Shown one piece after another: positions 17,257 through 26,200 of a stretch of DNA of 36,600 nucleotides. The notes below the pieces were generated by a model that was given only the letters and a program-made list of their open reading frames with translations, searched no databases and had not been told where the DNA came from. The position numbers and the translations under genes are program-made. Origin of the DNA: JAYRWN01 sp041917975 (GTDB lineage: Bacteria; Bacteroidota; Bacteroidia; Chitinophagales; Saprospiraceae). The stretch is from assembly GCA_041917975.1 (NCBI GenBank), contig JAYRWN010000425.1:1-36600 (forward strand), written 5' to 3'. Within the stretch, counting starts at the first letter, position 1; each line of letters begins with the position of its first letter.

Positions 17257-17967
17257 TTATTTAACCAAAGTACCGATCGATTCACCAAGGATTATACGTT
17301 TAATGTTGCCTGCTTTGTTAATATTGAAAACGATAATAGGTAGATTGTTTTCCTGACAAAGCGTAAATGCAGTCATATCCATAACTCCTAGGCCCAAACT
17401 GATTACTTTAGAGAATGATAAACGGTCGAATTTTTCGGCATTGGGATTTTTATGAGGATCAGCATTGTAGATGCCGTCTACTTTAGTGCCCTTGAGGATG
17501 ACATCGGCGTTGATTTCATTGGCCCGTAAAGCTGCTGCTGAATCGGTTGTAAAATAAGGTGATCCTGTTCCGGCACAAAAAATAACCACCCGTCCTTTCT
17601 CCAGATGGCGAATAGCCCGGCGGCGTATATATGGTTCGGCGATCTGCTTCATTTCTATGGCTGAGACAAGCCGGGTGTATAAGCCGATACTTTCCAGCGT
17701 ACTTTGTAATGCCATGCCATTTATCACGGTGGCCATCATCCCCATGTAATCGCCTTGCACCCTTTCTATGCCCGATGATTCGGCATTGAGGCCTCTAAAG
17801 ATATTGCCTCCGCCGATGACGATAGACACTTGTACTCCCAGATCGGTAATGGCCTTAATTTCTTCTGAATAATGTTGAAGCATCAGAGAATCAATACCAA
17901 AGGATTGTTCGCCCATTAATGCCTCTCCGCTTAATTTGAGCATGATGCGTTTATATGCTATAGCCAT
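17257..17967 (-). CDS. pyrH: UMP kinase PyrH
   Basis: Phosphorylates UMP to UDP; bacterial amino-acid-kinase-fold enzyme. 236 residues, normal length. It shows the N-terminal KRIMLKLSGEAL phosphate-binding motif, GGGNIFRG near residue 52-59, TGSPYFTTDSAAALRA and the KGTKVDGIYNADP segment. It lies downstream of tsf in the usual rpsB-tsf-pyrH order, but a hairpin terminator sits between tsf and pyrH and no own promoter is evident, so expression probably depends on read-through. No frr gene follows; DUF819 is next. Confidence 0.96.
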   Translation of the reverse strand: MAIAYKRIMLKLSGEALMGEQSFGIDSLMLQHYSEEIKAITDLGVQVSIVIGGGNIFRGLNAESSGIERVQGDYMGMMATVINGMALQSTLESIGLYTRLVSAIEMKQIAEPYIRRRAIRHLEKGRVVIFCAGTGSPYFTTDSAAALRANEINADVILKGTKVDGIYNADPHKNPNAEKFDRLSFSKVISLGLGVMDMTAFTLCQENNLPIIVFNINKAGNIKRIILGESIGTLVK

Positions 17968-17990
17968 TTCCTTCCTGTTTTTTATTCTGC

Positions 17991-18026
17991 AAAAAAAAAG
18001 AGCGAATTTTCATTCGCTCCTTTTTT
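17991..18026 (-). terminator. Bidirectional-looking terminator between tsf and pyrH
   Basis: 8-bp stem (18000-18007 with 18012-18019) that, on the minus strand, closes a GAAA tetraloop and is followed by nine T. On the plus strand it is followed by six T. It begins 13 bases after the tsf stop. Confidence 0.85.
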
Positions 18027-18032
18027 AATTTT

Positions 18033-18863
18033 TTATCCTAACATGACGTGACGGAAAGCAGTGACGGTCAATCCTTTCTCTGCGCTGTCCAAATATTGTT
18101 GGACAGTAAGTTTGCTGTCTTTGACAAACTGCTGATTGAGTAGTGTACTTTCCTGATAGAATTTATTCAACTTGCCCAGGGCTATTTTTTCTAGCATAGC
18201 TTCCGGCTTACCTTCTTGCCTGGCTTGTTCTTTACCTATTTCTATTTCTTTTTCGATAACGGTAGGGTCCACATCGGCCTTATCAACAGCAATGGGTTTC
18301 ATTGCAGCTACCTGCATCGCGGCATCTTTGCCAGCTTCTTCTGCGACCTGACCTCCTTTGTTTAAGGCTACGATTACACCGGCTTTGTTGCCCATGTGAA
18401 TGTAAGAGGTAATCAGACTGCCTTCGAGGCGTTCGTATTCAGCCAATTCAATTTTTTCACCGATAACCCCGACTTGTTCTACCACTTTTTCACCTATGGT
18501 AATAGTTTTATAGGGCAGAGCTAAGAGGTCTTCCCGGGTAGTCGGGAAATTTTGTAAAGCGATATCGGCAAATTCGTGGGCCAATTTTATAAAATCTTCG
18601 TTTTTGGCCACAAAGTCTGTTTCACTGCTTAATTTGATAACTACGCCACGTTTTTTATCAGCGCTTACTTTGGCTATCACGGCGCCTTCGGTTGCTTCGC
18701 GATCTGCACGTTTTAGAGAAAGCTTTTGACCTTTCTTTCTAAGAAATTCTATGGCTTTATCAAAATCCCCGTCGGTTTCAGCTAAAGCTTGTTTACAATC
18801 CATCATACCGGCTCCGGTGATATCCCTGAGCTTCTTTACATCATTTGCTGTTATAGCTGACAT
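18033..18863 (-). CDS. tsf: Elongation factor Ts
   Basis: Nucleotide exchange factor for EF-Tu. 276 residues. The N-terminal UBA-like domain (about 5-45: DVKKLRDITGAGMMDCKQAL) is followed by the exchange core with ETDFVAKN at 81-88, including the Asp-Phe that intrudes into EF-Tu. The dimerisation/C-terminal region is complete and of standard length. It lies 50 bases after rpsB and is followed by a terminator, so it ends the main ribosomal-protein transcript. Confidence 0.97.
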   Translation of the reverse strand: MSAITANDVKKLRDITGAGMMDCKQALAETDGDFDKAIEFLRKKGQKLSLKRADREATEGAVIAKVSADKKRGVVIKLSSETDFVAKNEDFIKLAHEFADIALQNFPTTREDLLALPYKTITIGEKVVEQVGVIGEKIELAEYERLEGSLITSYIHMGNKAGVIVALNKGGQVAEEAGKDAAMQVAAMKPIAVDKADVDPTVIEKEIEIGKEQARQEGKPEAMLEKIALGKLNKFYQESTLLNQQFVKDSKLTVQQYLDSAEKGLTVTAFRHVMLG

Positions 18864-18913
18864 AATTAATTTTAATTAAAATAATTCGAAAATACTCTTC
18901 AGACCGGTAGGGG

Positions 18914-19630
18914 TTATGCTTCAGCAGGAGCTTCTTTCATATTCTTCCGCTCTTCCAGTCCTTCCTTTATGGAATCCACCAAATAACGGGTAATGATGTT
19001 GATAGATTTGGAAGCATCATCATTTGCTGGGATGGGATAATCCACCAAGTTGGGGTCGGAATTGGTATCTACAATCGCGATGGTTTTTATGCCCAATCGT
19101 TTGGCCTCGGCCAAAGCAATATGTTCGTGGTGGATATCCACCAGAAAGATGGCTGAAGGCAGACGGTTAAGATTGGCTATACCCCCAAGTATTTTATCCA
19201 ATTTGCCCCGTTCGCGCGTGAGAGTAAGGCGTTCTTTTTTAGTAACACTGGTGAGTGAGCCGTCACTAAGCATCCGGTCAATATTCTGCATTTTTTTCAC
19301 AGAACGGCGGATGGTGGCAAAGTTGGTCATCATTCCACCCAACCAACGGTCGGTGACGAAAGGCATATTTACTTCTACGGCAGCGTTGGAGATGATATCG
19401 CGTGCTTGTTTTTTAGTCGCAACAAACATAATTTTACGGCCGTTGAGTGCTATTTGACGCATAACTTTAGCTGCTCTTTCCATACACTCGGCAGTGCGGT
19501 TAAGGTCTATAATATGTACACCTTTTTTCTCCGTGAATATGTAAGGAAGCATTTTGGGATTCCACTTTCTTTTAAGGTGACCGAAATGTACACCTGCTTC
19601 CAATAAATCTTTATAAGTAGGAGTTTTCAT
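18914..19630 (-). CDS. rpsB: 30S ribosomal protein S2
   Basis: 238 residues with all S2 landmarks: LLEAGVHFGHLKRKWNPKM at the N-terminus, YIFTEKKGVHIIDL, FVATKKQA, TDRWLGGMMTNF, and AIVDTNSDPNLVDYPIPANDDA. The C-terminal 25 residues form the usual variable charged tail. Third gene of the rplM-rpsI-rpsB-tsf operon, 27 bases after rpsI. Confidence 0.98.
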   Translation of the reverse strand: MKTPTYKDLLEAGVHFGHLKRKWNPKMLPYIFTEKKGVHIIDLNRTAECMERAAKVMRQIALNGRKIMFVATKKQARDIISNAAVEVNMPFVTDRWLGGMMTNFATIRRSVKKMQNIDRMLSDGSLTSVTKKERLTLTRERGKLDKILGGIANLNRLPSAIFLVDIHHEHIALAEAKRLGIKTIAIVDTNSDPNLVDYPIPANDDASKSINIITRYLVDSIKEGLEERKNMKEAPAEA

Positions 19631-19657
19631 GCAACTACACTTAAATTGAATAAATAA

Positions 19658-20044
19658 TTAACGTTTACTAAACTGGAAGGATTTACGAGCTCCGGGTTTA
19701 CCAAATTTCTTCCTTTCCACTTTGCGCGCATCACGCGTGAGAAATTTTTTCTCTTTTAAAGGTTTACGATAGTCTTCGTTCAGTTTGACCAATACTCTGG
19801 CAATACCCATTCGAATAGCTTCAGCCTGGCCTTTATAACCACCACCCATCACGTTGACATTCACATCATATTCTCCTTCAACGTGGATGGTTTTGAGTGG
19901 CTCGACTACGGAAGCCTGTATTTGTTTTTGGGTAAAATAATCTTGATAGGCCCTACCATTGACATTGATGGCTCCGGTTCCTTTCATAAGATATACCCGT
20001 GCAACAGAAGTCTTTCTTCTTCCTACTGCATTGATTTGCTCCAT
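19658..20044 (-). CDS. rpsI: 30S ribosomal protein S9
   Basis: 128 residues, standard for S9. It starts with NAVGRRKTSVARVYL and contains GGGYKGQAEAIRMGIARVL. It ends in the basic tail KSFQFSKR that reaches the P-site tRNA. The gene follows rplM by 11 bases in the conserved rplM-rpsI pair. Confidence 0.98.
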   Translation of the reverse strand: MEQINAVGRRKTSVARVYLMKGTGAINVNGRAYQDYFTQKQIQASVVEPLKTIHVEGEYDVNVNVMGGGYKGQAEAIRMGIARVLVKLNEDYRKPLKEKKFLTRDARKVERKKFGKPGARKSFQFSKR

Positions 20045-20055
20045 ATATTCTCTAA

Positions 20056-20502
20056 TTAGTCAATTTTTAAATGAACTGGTTTCTGCGCCTGATGCGGATG
20101 GTCAGCGCTGGTATATACAAAGAGTTTTTTGTACATAGCGCGACCTAATTTATTCTTGGGTAACATGCCTTTAATGCCACGTTCCAGGATGGCTTCAGGT
20201 TTACGAGCCAGTAATTCTTTGGCAGTAAACGTGCGTTGACCTCCAGGATATCCTGTGTAGTGCAAGTATTCTTTATCGTCCCACTTGGTACCGGTAAAAC
20301 GCACTTTGTCAGCATTGACAATAATAACAAAGTCGCCGGTGTCCACATGCGGTGTATAAATGGGTTTATTTTTGCCCCTGAGTACAGCGGCTACTTGTGA
20401 GGCCAAGCGGCCAACTACCATATCCTCAGCATCTACAATGTACCATTGTCTTTGGATATCTTCTTTTTTTGCCGACTCGGTGCGGTAACTTAACGTATTC
20501 AC
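20056..20502 (-). CDS. rplM: 50S ribosomal protein L13
   Basis: 148 residues, standard for L13. Landmarks are WYIVDAEDMVVGRLAS, VNADKVRFTGTKWDDKEYLHYTGYPGG, ILERGIKGMLPKNKLGR and a final HPHQAQKP. First gene of the operon, with a strong consensus promoter 50 bases upstream and a predicted leader of about 44 bases. Confidence 0.98.
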   Translation of the reverse strand: MNTLSYRTESAKKEDIQRQWYIVDAEDMVVGRLASQVAAVLRGKNKPIYTPHVDTGDFVIIVNADKVRFTGTKWDDKEYLHYTGYPGGQRTFTAKELLARKPEAILERGIKGMLPKNKLGRAMYKKLFVYTSADHPHQAQKPVHLKID

Positions 20503-20551
20503 GACACTAATTTTATTTTCGTAAAAAGATCGTTTTTTTCAAAAGCGGATG

Positions 20552-20581
20552 CAAAGGTAATATTCTTCTACACACCCGCAA
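20552..20581 (-). promoter_or_regulatory. Promoter of the rplM-rpsI-rpsB-tsf operon
   Basis: On the minus strand: TTG (20581-20579), 19-base spacer, TACCTTTG (20559-20552). Exact match to the Bacteroidota TTG-N19-TAnnTTTG consensus, placed about 50 bases before the rplM start codon. It lies in the gap between rplM and the TPR gene. Confidence 0.75.
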
Positions 20582-20660
20582 TACTCACGTCAAGTTTTTT
20601 GCTGATTATTTTTATAAATTTTTGAAAAACAGTTCTTTTTTGGACCAAGTGTTTACATCA

Positions 20661-21797
20661 TCAATGGCAAAACTTCTTTTGTAAGGATATGGCTTGGTCT
20701 ACTTTTAACGCTATTGCTTGTTTTAAATCATCACAAACGGCATCCTGTCGCTGTTGGTAAATGGATAAGCGGGCATAAGCGCGATAATAATAAGCTTCAC
20801 CCTGTTGCTTATCTTGTCGAATGACTTTGCTAAACGTTTCTATAGCGTCTTCGTACCGTTTCAATTGCAGATGACAATAGCCGACCTTGGTTAAATAGTC
20901 TACCTTGTTTTGTTCATCTTTCATCATGAGTATTTCATAGTCCTCCAGGGCAAGATCATAATCCTCCAATTCCAAAAGTGCTGCCGCCCGGTTTGTATAC
21001 GCCTGAACATTATCAGGAGCTAGCTGGATGACCTTGGTCAAATCTTCCACAGCATGGTGATAATCTTTAATGAACAGACGGGCAAAACCGCGACCACCCA
21101 ATGCGCCTACGTCTTGAGGGTGATTTTTTAGATAGGAGGTGTATTCGATGATTGCGCCTGGGTAGTCTTTGATCCGCATTTTGGCATTGGCAGAATTCAA
21201 CAACAGCTCAGCAGCATCCGGACTCACCCGTTTGGCTAATTCATAGTCAGCCTGTGCACCCCGAACATCTCCTAACTCCGTTTTACATTTAGCTCGATTG
21301 GCATAAGCTTCAGCCATATCCGGTTTTTTATCCAAAGTCAATTCAAAATCCTGCATGGCTTGTTCCCATTGCTTTAGTTTCATATGGACGACACCACGAT
21401 TATAATACGCCAAAGGTTGGTCGGCGTTCAAGGCCAACGTTTGGTCAAAATAGTCTAAAGCCTGGCTATACTGAATCATTTGCATGGCACAATACCCGCT
21501 GTAAAAAAGAGCTTTGACATGAGCTGGATCAGAGGCTATGACCTTGCTGTAATCCTCCTTTGCGCCAGCATAATCTTTGAGTTTCATTTTCGCTTGTGCG
21601 CGGTTATAATAAGCCTGAACATAGTCAGGATAACTAGAGATGGCTTTAGAGTAGTTAACCACCGCAGCAGTATAATTCTGTGCATTAAAATTAGAATACC
21701 CTTGATCAAAATAATTGCGCGCATCTGCAGTAAGCTCCTGCCCTTGAGCGAAAACAGTACCACAGAATAAGATGGTTAAAAAATATACGTATTTCAT
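20661..21797 (-). CDS. Exported TPR-repeat protein
   Basis: 378 residues. A signal peptide (MKYVYFLTILFCGTVFAQG) is followed by about ten tandem tetratricopeptide repeats of 34 residues, each with the A-x-x-x-Y-x-x-A and P-x-x-x-x-A-Y pattern (for example AYYNRAQAKMKLKDYAGAKE). It is probably a periplasmic protein-protein interaction scaffold. There is no enzymatic domain and no partner gene in the same direction. The 155-base gap to the divergent fni gene shows no clear promoter for either side. Confidence 0.88.
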   Translation of the reverse strand: MKYVYFLTILFCGTVFAQGQELTADARNYFDQGYSNFNAQNYTAAVVNYSKAISSYPDYVQAYYNRAQAKMKLKDYAGAKEDYSKVIASDPAHVKALFYSGYCAMQMIQYSQALDYFDQTLALNADQPLAYYNRGVVHMKLKQWEQAMQDFELTLDKKPDMAEAYANRAKCKTELGDVRGAQADYELAKRVSPDAAELLLNSANAKMRIKDYPGAIIEYTSYLKNHPQDVGALGGRGFARLFIKDYHHAVEDLTKVIQLAPDNVQAYTNRAAALLELEDYDLALEDYEILMMKDEQNKVDYLTKVGYCHLQLKRYEDAIETFSKVIRQDKQQGEAYYYRAYARLSIYQQRQDAVCDDLKQAIALKVDQAISLQKKFCH

Positions 21798-21952
21798 AAG
21801 GTCAATTGATAAAATAAATATTAGAATCCATTTTAACTATTCCTTCTTGAACCAGAATTTTGAGAAACGGCCATCTTCCTATGCTTTTTCTGACCAACTT
21901 TGTATCGTGATGAATTGTTACATCCCCACAAACGATAGTTATTCATTGCGTT

Positions 21953-22993
21953 ATGAGCCGTCAGGATTTATTAGCAGAGCAGGAAGGGCAAGCAGCCTCC
22001 CGAAAAAAGGATCATATAGAGTTGGCTTTTGCGGCACAAATAAATGGAGTCAATCGCGATAATCGATTTATCTATGAGCCATTACTTCATGGCCATCCAA
22101 CTGCTCAATGGTCCTTTGACTTCTCCTTGGCTAATAAAACCATCAGAGGTCCAATCTGGATTTCCAGCATGACGGGGGGAACAGCACTGGGGGGGGTAAT
22201 CAATAAAAATTTGGCACTTGCCGCACACCGCTTTGGTTTGGCCATGGGTCTCGGATCCTGCCGTACTTTGTTAGAGAGTGACAAAAATCTTGCCGATTTT
22301 AATGTGCGACCTTTTATCGGACCGGACCAGCCTTTATTTGCGAACCTTGGCATTGCCCAAATAGAAGAGCTGGTTACTCGGGGACAACTTCATAAGATCA
22401 AAACTTTAATCCAAAAATTGGATGCGGATGGATTAATCATCCATATCAACCCCGCTCAGGAATGGATGCAGCCGGAAGGCGATCTCTTTCAGCAGGCGCC
22501 GCTAGACACAATTAAACGAGTGCTGGATGCGGTGGATTATCCACTCTTGGTGAAAGAAGTGGGCCAAGGTATGGGTTATGCCAGCCTTAAAGCATTGATG
22601 CAACTGCCTCTGGAAGCCATCGAGTTTGGAGCACTCGGTGGCACTAATTTTACCATGGTGGAGCTAAAACGCAGCCCGGAAGTAAAACAAGATGCTTTGG
22701 CCGCTTTAGCACGGGTGGGACATACAGCCGAGGAAATGGTACATTATGTAAATTGGATCAATCGCGAATTAGGAGCCGATAGCGTGTACTGTAATAAAAT
22801 TATTGTTTCCGGGGGATTGCAGAGTTTTTTGGATGGTTATTATTTCGTAAAAAAATTGCCCTGGCCTGCTCTATATGGCCAGGCAGCACCATTGCTTAAA
22901 TATGCCCGTGAGAGCTACGAGTTGCTGGAACAATTTATATCTTGGCAATTAAGCGGGTGGCAGTTTGCCGAGGCCTATCTGCAAGTGAAATAA
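21953..22993 (+). CDS. fni: Type 2 isopentenyl-diphosphate isomerase
   Basis: FMN- and NAD(P)H-dependent interconversion of IPP and DMAPP. 346 residues in a TIM barrel: RKKDH at 17-21, SMTGG at 72-76, NPAQE at 166-170 with Gln169, QPEGD at 173-177 with Glu175 (the pair next to the substrate double bond) and Lys201 in VKEVG. The phosphate/FMN loop reads FGALGGTNF rather than the more common SGAGGTSW; I believe this variant is usual in Bacteroidota. First gene of a mevalonate-pathway group, 9 bases before the HMG-CoA reductase gene. Confidence 0.95.
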   Translation: MSRQDLLAEQEGQAASRKKDHIELAFAAQINGVNRDNRFIYEPLLHGHPTAQWSFDFSLANKTIRGPIWISSMTGGTALGGVINKNLALAAHRFGLAMGLGSCRTLLESDKNLADFNVRPFIGPDQPLFANLGIAQIEELVTRGQLHKIKTLIQKLDADGLIIHINPAQEWMQPEGDLFQQAPLDTIKRVLDAVDYPLLVKEVGQGMGYASLKALMQLPLEAIEFGALGGTNFTMVELKRSPEVKQDALAALARVGHTAEEMVHYVNWINRELGADSVYCNKIIVSGGLQSFLDGYYFVKKLPWPALYGQAAPLLKYARESYELLEQFISWQLSGWQFAEAYLQVK

Positions 22994-23002
22994 TGACTGA
23001 TC

Positions 23003-24364
23003 ATGGAGCAAAATGAAAATCCTACAGGCAAAACCATCAGCGGATTTTCCAAACTTTCAAAGGGCGGTAAAATCAAGTGGCTGGTAGAAACCTTTTTTAA
23101 TGACCCGGAAGTGGTCATGAAAGAACTCATCAGTTATTGGCACAACAACGAGGACCAACAAAAAATCATCGACGGCTTCAGTGAAAACACCATCAGCAAC
23201 TTTTTTCTTCCCTATGGCGTAGCTCCTAATTTTGTGATCAATGACCGGCCCTATTGTATACCTATGGTCATCGAAGAAAGCAGTGTAGTAGCTGCGGCTT
23301 CCAATGCGGCCAAATTCTGGATGACCAGGGGAGGTTTCAAAGCCAAAGTACTCGACGTTCAGAAAATAGGTCATGTTCATTTTATTTGGAATGGCGATAG
23401 ACAAAAACTATTGGCTGCTTTCCCGGCATTTAAACAGAGCCTTATTGATAACACGCACCATCTGACTACCAACATGCGCAAACGCGGAGGGGGTATTCTG
23501 GATATCCAATTGGTAGATTTTACTTCTGAATTGGCAGGTTACTACCAACTAAGAGCATCATTCGCCACCTGCGATAGCATGGGCGCTAATTTTATTAATA
23601 CCTTATTGGAGGAATTTTCCACCTTATTAATACATTTTTTTCGTCATCATCCGGGTTTTGGTAAAAAAGAGCAGGAGGTGGACATTATCATGTCCATTTT
23701 ATCCAACTATACCCCGGATTGTCTGGTGAGAGCTTGGGTAGACTGCCCGGTCGAAGAGTTAAATGGGGTTTACCAAGACATGAGTGGGGAAGAATTTGCT
23801 AGCCGATTTCTTAAAGCCGTGACTATGGCTAAAATAGATCCTTTCAGAGCCACGACTCATAACAAGGGTATCTTCAATGGCATTGACGCTGTTGTTCTGG
23901 CGACGGGCAACGATTTTAGGGCTATTGAAGCCTGCGGCCATACTTACGCTGCCCGCAGTGGACAATACCGCAGTCTTAGTGATTGCGAAATAGTCGATGG
24001 TCAATTTCGACTTTGGTTGGATATCCCATTAGCGGTAGGAACTACCGGGGGGTTAACCAGCTTACATCCTATAGCCAAACGTTCCTTAGAGTTATTGGAA
24101 AACCCTAATGCCAACGAACTGATGCAGATCATTGCTGTAACCGGCTTGGCCCAGAATTTTGCCGCTGTTAAATCTTTAGTTACCTCCGGCATCCAAAAGG
24201 GACATATGAAAATGCATCTGATCAACATTTTGAACCGGCTGGAAGCTTCAGAAAAGGAAGTAGCCATAGTTATTTCTCATTTTAAGGATAAAGTCGTATC
24301 CTTTCAAGCGGTCCGAGATTTCCTGGAATTTTTCCGCACCAAAAATTCGGACGCCAAAGTGTAA
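23003..24364 (+). CDS. mvaA: Hydroxymethylglutaryl-CoA reductase, class II
   Basis: Reduces HMG-CoA to mevalonate; the class II soluble form, with no membrane domain. 453 residues. Catalytic residues are visible: Glu92 in EESSVVAAAS, Lys288 in THNKGIFNGI, Asp304 in ATGNDFRAIEA and His401 in GIQKGHMKMH; DSMGAN at 191-196 is the substrate/cofactor motif. The presence of the GHMKMH flap and the absence of an N-terminal anchor point to class II. Cofactor preference (NADH or NADPH) cannot be read. Co-transcribed with fni. Confidence 0.96.
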   Translation: MEQNENPTGKTISGFSKLSKGGKIKWLVETFFNDPEVVMKELISYWHNNEDQQKIIDGFSENTISNFFLPYGVAPNFVINDRPYCIPMVIEESSVVAAASNAAKFWMTRGGFKAKVLDVQKIGHVHFIWNGDRQKLLAAFPAFKQSLIDNTHHLTTNMRKRGGGILDIQLVDFTSELAGYYQLRASFATCDSMGANFINTLLEEFSTLLIHFFRHHPGFGKKEQEVDIIMSILSNYTPDCLVRAWVDCPVEELNGVYQDMSGEEFASRFLKAVTMAKIDPFRATTHNKGIFNGIDAVVLATGNDFRAIEACGHTYAARSGQYRSLSDCEIVDGQFRLWLDIPLAVGTTGGLTSLHPIAKRSLELLENPNANELMQIIAVTGLAQNFAAVKSLVTSGIQKGHMKMHLINILNRLEASEKEVAIVISHFKDKVVSFQAVRDFLEFFRTKNSDAKV

Positions 24365-24489
24365 ATCTGCAAACCAGATGGATAAAAATTAATAGGATTT
24401 ATCCGTGAACATACTGCTAAGTAAATGGATAACCCAAAGCCAAATTTTTAAAATACATTACATAATTTTTCATATTAATTAATTTTATC

Positions 24490-24497
24490 TACTTTCG
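24490..24497 (+). promoter_or_regulatory. Possible -7 element before the GHMP kinase gene
   Basis: TACTTTCG, a 7-of-8 match to TAnnTTTG, lies 20 bases before the GTG start. The 24365-24516 gap is strongly A/T-rich and also contains a 7-bp inverted repeat (24380-24386 with 24398-24404) just after the mvaA stop. No T-tract follows it, so it is not a clear terminator. Weak evidence. Confidence 0.3.
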
Positions 24498-24516
24498 CTT
24501 GATATTCAAATAAATC

Positions 24517-25425
24517 GTGACCAAAGCGAACGGAAAACTATTAATCACGGGAGAGTACTTCGTACTCGATGGCGCTAAAGCCGTTGCCGTTCCCACTAAA
24601 CTAGGACAGAGCTTTAAAGTTAAAGAACAAAGCCGCGGTTATGACCTGACCTGGAAGAGCTTTGATCATCAGAAAAAAGTATGGTTCTCGGCAAAATATT
24701 CCTTGTACGATTTCAGTATTCTGGAAAGCACGAATAAAGACATAGCCAAGTCTCTGGCTAAAATGTTACGTGCATGCTGTCAACAAAATTCAGACTTTCT
24801 ATCCAATTGGAAGGGTTATCAGGTAGTGTCACAATTGGATTTTCCATTGGAATGGGGTTTGGGATCCAGTTCCACCCTTATTCAGTTTTTAGCAGAGTGG
24901 GCCGAGGTCAATCCATTTATACTCTTGTTTGATACGCTCGGTGGTTCAGGCTATGATGTGGCTTGTGCCTCTGCTGAAGGACCCATTAGTTATACGCTTA
25001 TGGAAGACCAGTTGAGTATAGACCATTTGGAGCAACCACTTCCATTTTCTGCACATTGGTATTTCGTTTATTCAGGCCGCAAACAAAGCAGTGCCGATGA
25101 AGTGAGTGCCTACCAAAAAATTAAAAAAGACAAAACAGCATACCTCCAAAAAATATCTGACCTCAGTACCAGCCTGCTTAAAACGCGCACACTCGGTGAG
25201 TTAAAAGAAATATTTCAACAACACGAAATACTAGTCGGTGAATTTCTGGATCGGGAACCGTTAGGTAAGTCTTTTGATGATTTTCCCGGTGTCATTAAGT
25301 CTTCCGGAGCATGGGGTGGTGATTTTTTTATAGCCGTAAGTGAAACTTCAGAGGCCGAAACAAAAAAATATTTTCAGGGGAAAGGTTACAAAACAATTTT
25401 CACTTACAAAGATTTAATCTTATAA
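24517..25425 (+). CDS. GHMP kinase (probable mevalonate-pathway kinase)
   Basis: 302 residues from a GTG start; there is no in-frame ATG that preserves the first strand KANGKLLITGEYFVLDGAKA. GHMP-kinase motifs: GEYFVLDGA (12-20), the ATP loop EWGLGSSST (112-120) and the C-terminal SSGAWGGDFF. Asp147 in GGSGYDVA is the likely catalytic acid. It follows HMG-CoA reductase and IPP isomerase, so mevalonate kinase or phosphomevalonate kinase is the best guess; sequence alone does not separate them here. Length matches the short Bacteroidota GHMP kinases. The diphosphomevalonate decarboxylase gene is not in this window. Confidence 0.85.
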   Translation: MTKANGKLLITGEYFVLDGAKAVAVPTKLGQSFKVKEQSRGYDLTWKSFDHQKKVWFSAKYSLYDFSILESTNKDIAKSLAKMLRACCQQNSDFLSNWKGYQVVSQLDFPLEWGLGSSSTLIQFLAEWAEVNPFILLFDTLGGSGYDVACASAEGPISYTLMEDQLSIDHLEQPLPFSAHWYFVYSGRKQSSADEVSAYQKIKKDKTAYLQKISDLSTSLLKTRTLGELKEIFQQHEILVGEFLDREPLGKSFDDFPGVIKSSGAWGGDFFIAVSETSEAETKKYFQGKGYKTIFTYKDLIL

Positions 25426-25477
25426 TCCTGGGTTGGTCTGAAATTCCGGGACAATTTTTTTCTCAATTATTTTAGGT

Positions 25478-26200
25478 ATGATTCGTTGGTACGAAGCTAG
25501 CGTTATACGCATCGATCCGGCGGCCCCCGGAGTAAAACGGTTTTGGTTACAGCTATCTCCGGAGACATCTTTTGAGTTTCAAGCCGGGCAGTTTGTTACT
25601 TTTGATTTACCAGTAGCTGAAAAAAGATTAGGACGATGGCGGAGCTATTCCATAGCCAATCACCCGGATCATACCCGGGTGCTGGAGTTTTGTATCGTTC
25701 ATAATCCTCAAGGTCCTGGTAGCACCTATTTATTTGAAAACATCCAAGTCGGAAGCACCATCAGGTTTAAAGGCCCGGATGGTACCTTTGTTTTACCGTC
25801 AAGCCTGGAAGTGGATCTGGTGATGATCTGCACAGGTACTGGTATCGCTCCTTTTCGCAGCATGTTATGGGACATTTATTATCGAATGATACCTTACCGC
25901 CAACTCCACCTCATTTTTGGTACACGTCACCAATCAGGTATATTGTATCGGGAAGAATTGGATGAATTAAAAAAATGTCTCCCCCGGTTTCGCTACGACC
26001 TGGTCCTGTCCAGAGACTTGGCGTGGACCGGATGGAAAGGCCATGTTCACCAGGTATATCAGAAACAATATAACCCTAAGCGTGAAGACGTGCGATTTAT
26101 GTTATGCGGTTGGACGGCAATGATTGACGAAGCCGTAGTCCATCTGGTGAGTGAGATGGGCTATGACCGCAAACAAGTTATCTACGAATTATACGGTTAA
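25478..26200 (+). CDS. Ferredoxin-NADP(+) reductase-like flavoprotein
   Basis: 240 residues: an FAD-binding barrel (RSYSIAN near residue 55-61, the FAD isoalloxazine motif), a phosphate-binding KGPDGTFVLP stretch, and an NAD(P)-binding domain with CTGTGIAPFRSM (about 119-130) and MLCGW near 210. It ends in YELYG, with the C-terminal aromatic typical of FNR enzymes. There is no 2Fe-2S domain, so electrons must pass to a separate ferredoxin or other acceptor. A degenerate copy of its last 16-20 codons lies at 29102-29160, next to the intact TM2 gene. Confidence 0.9.
   Translation: MIRWYEASVIRIDPAAPGVKRFWLQLSPETSFEFQAGQFVTFDLPVAEKRLGRWRSYSIANHPDHTRVLEFCIVHNPQGPGSTYLFENIQVGSTIRFKGPDGTFVLPSSLEVDLVMICTGTGIAPFRSMLWDIYYRMIPYRQLHLIFGTRHQSGILYREELDELKKCLPRFRYDLVLSRDLAWTGWKGHVHQVYQKQYNPKREDVRFMLCGWTAMIDEAVVHLVSEMGYDRKQVIYELYG

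Noticed and set aside
15783..25446. Shared 13-mer TGGTCTGAAATTC near 15783 and 25434
   Set aside because: Several 13-mer matches are expected by chance in a window of this size, and the flanks differ.
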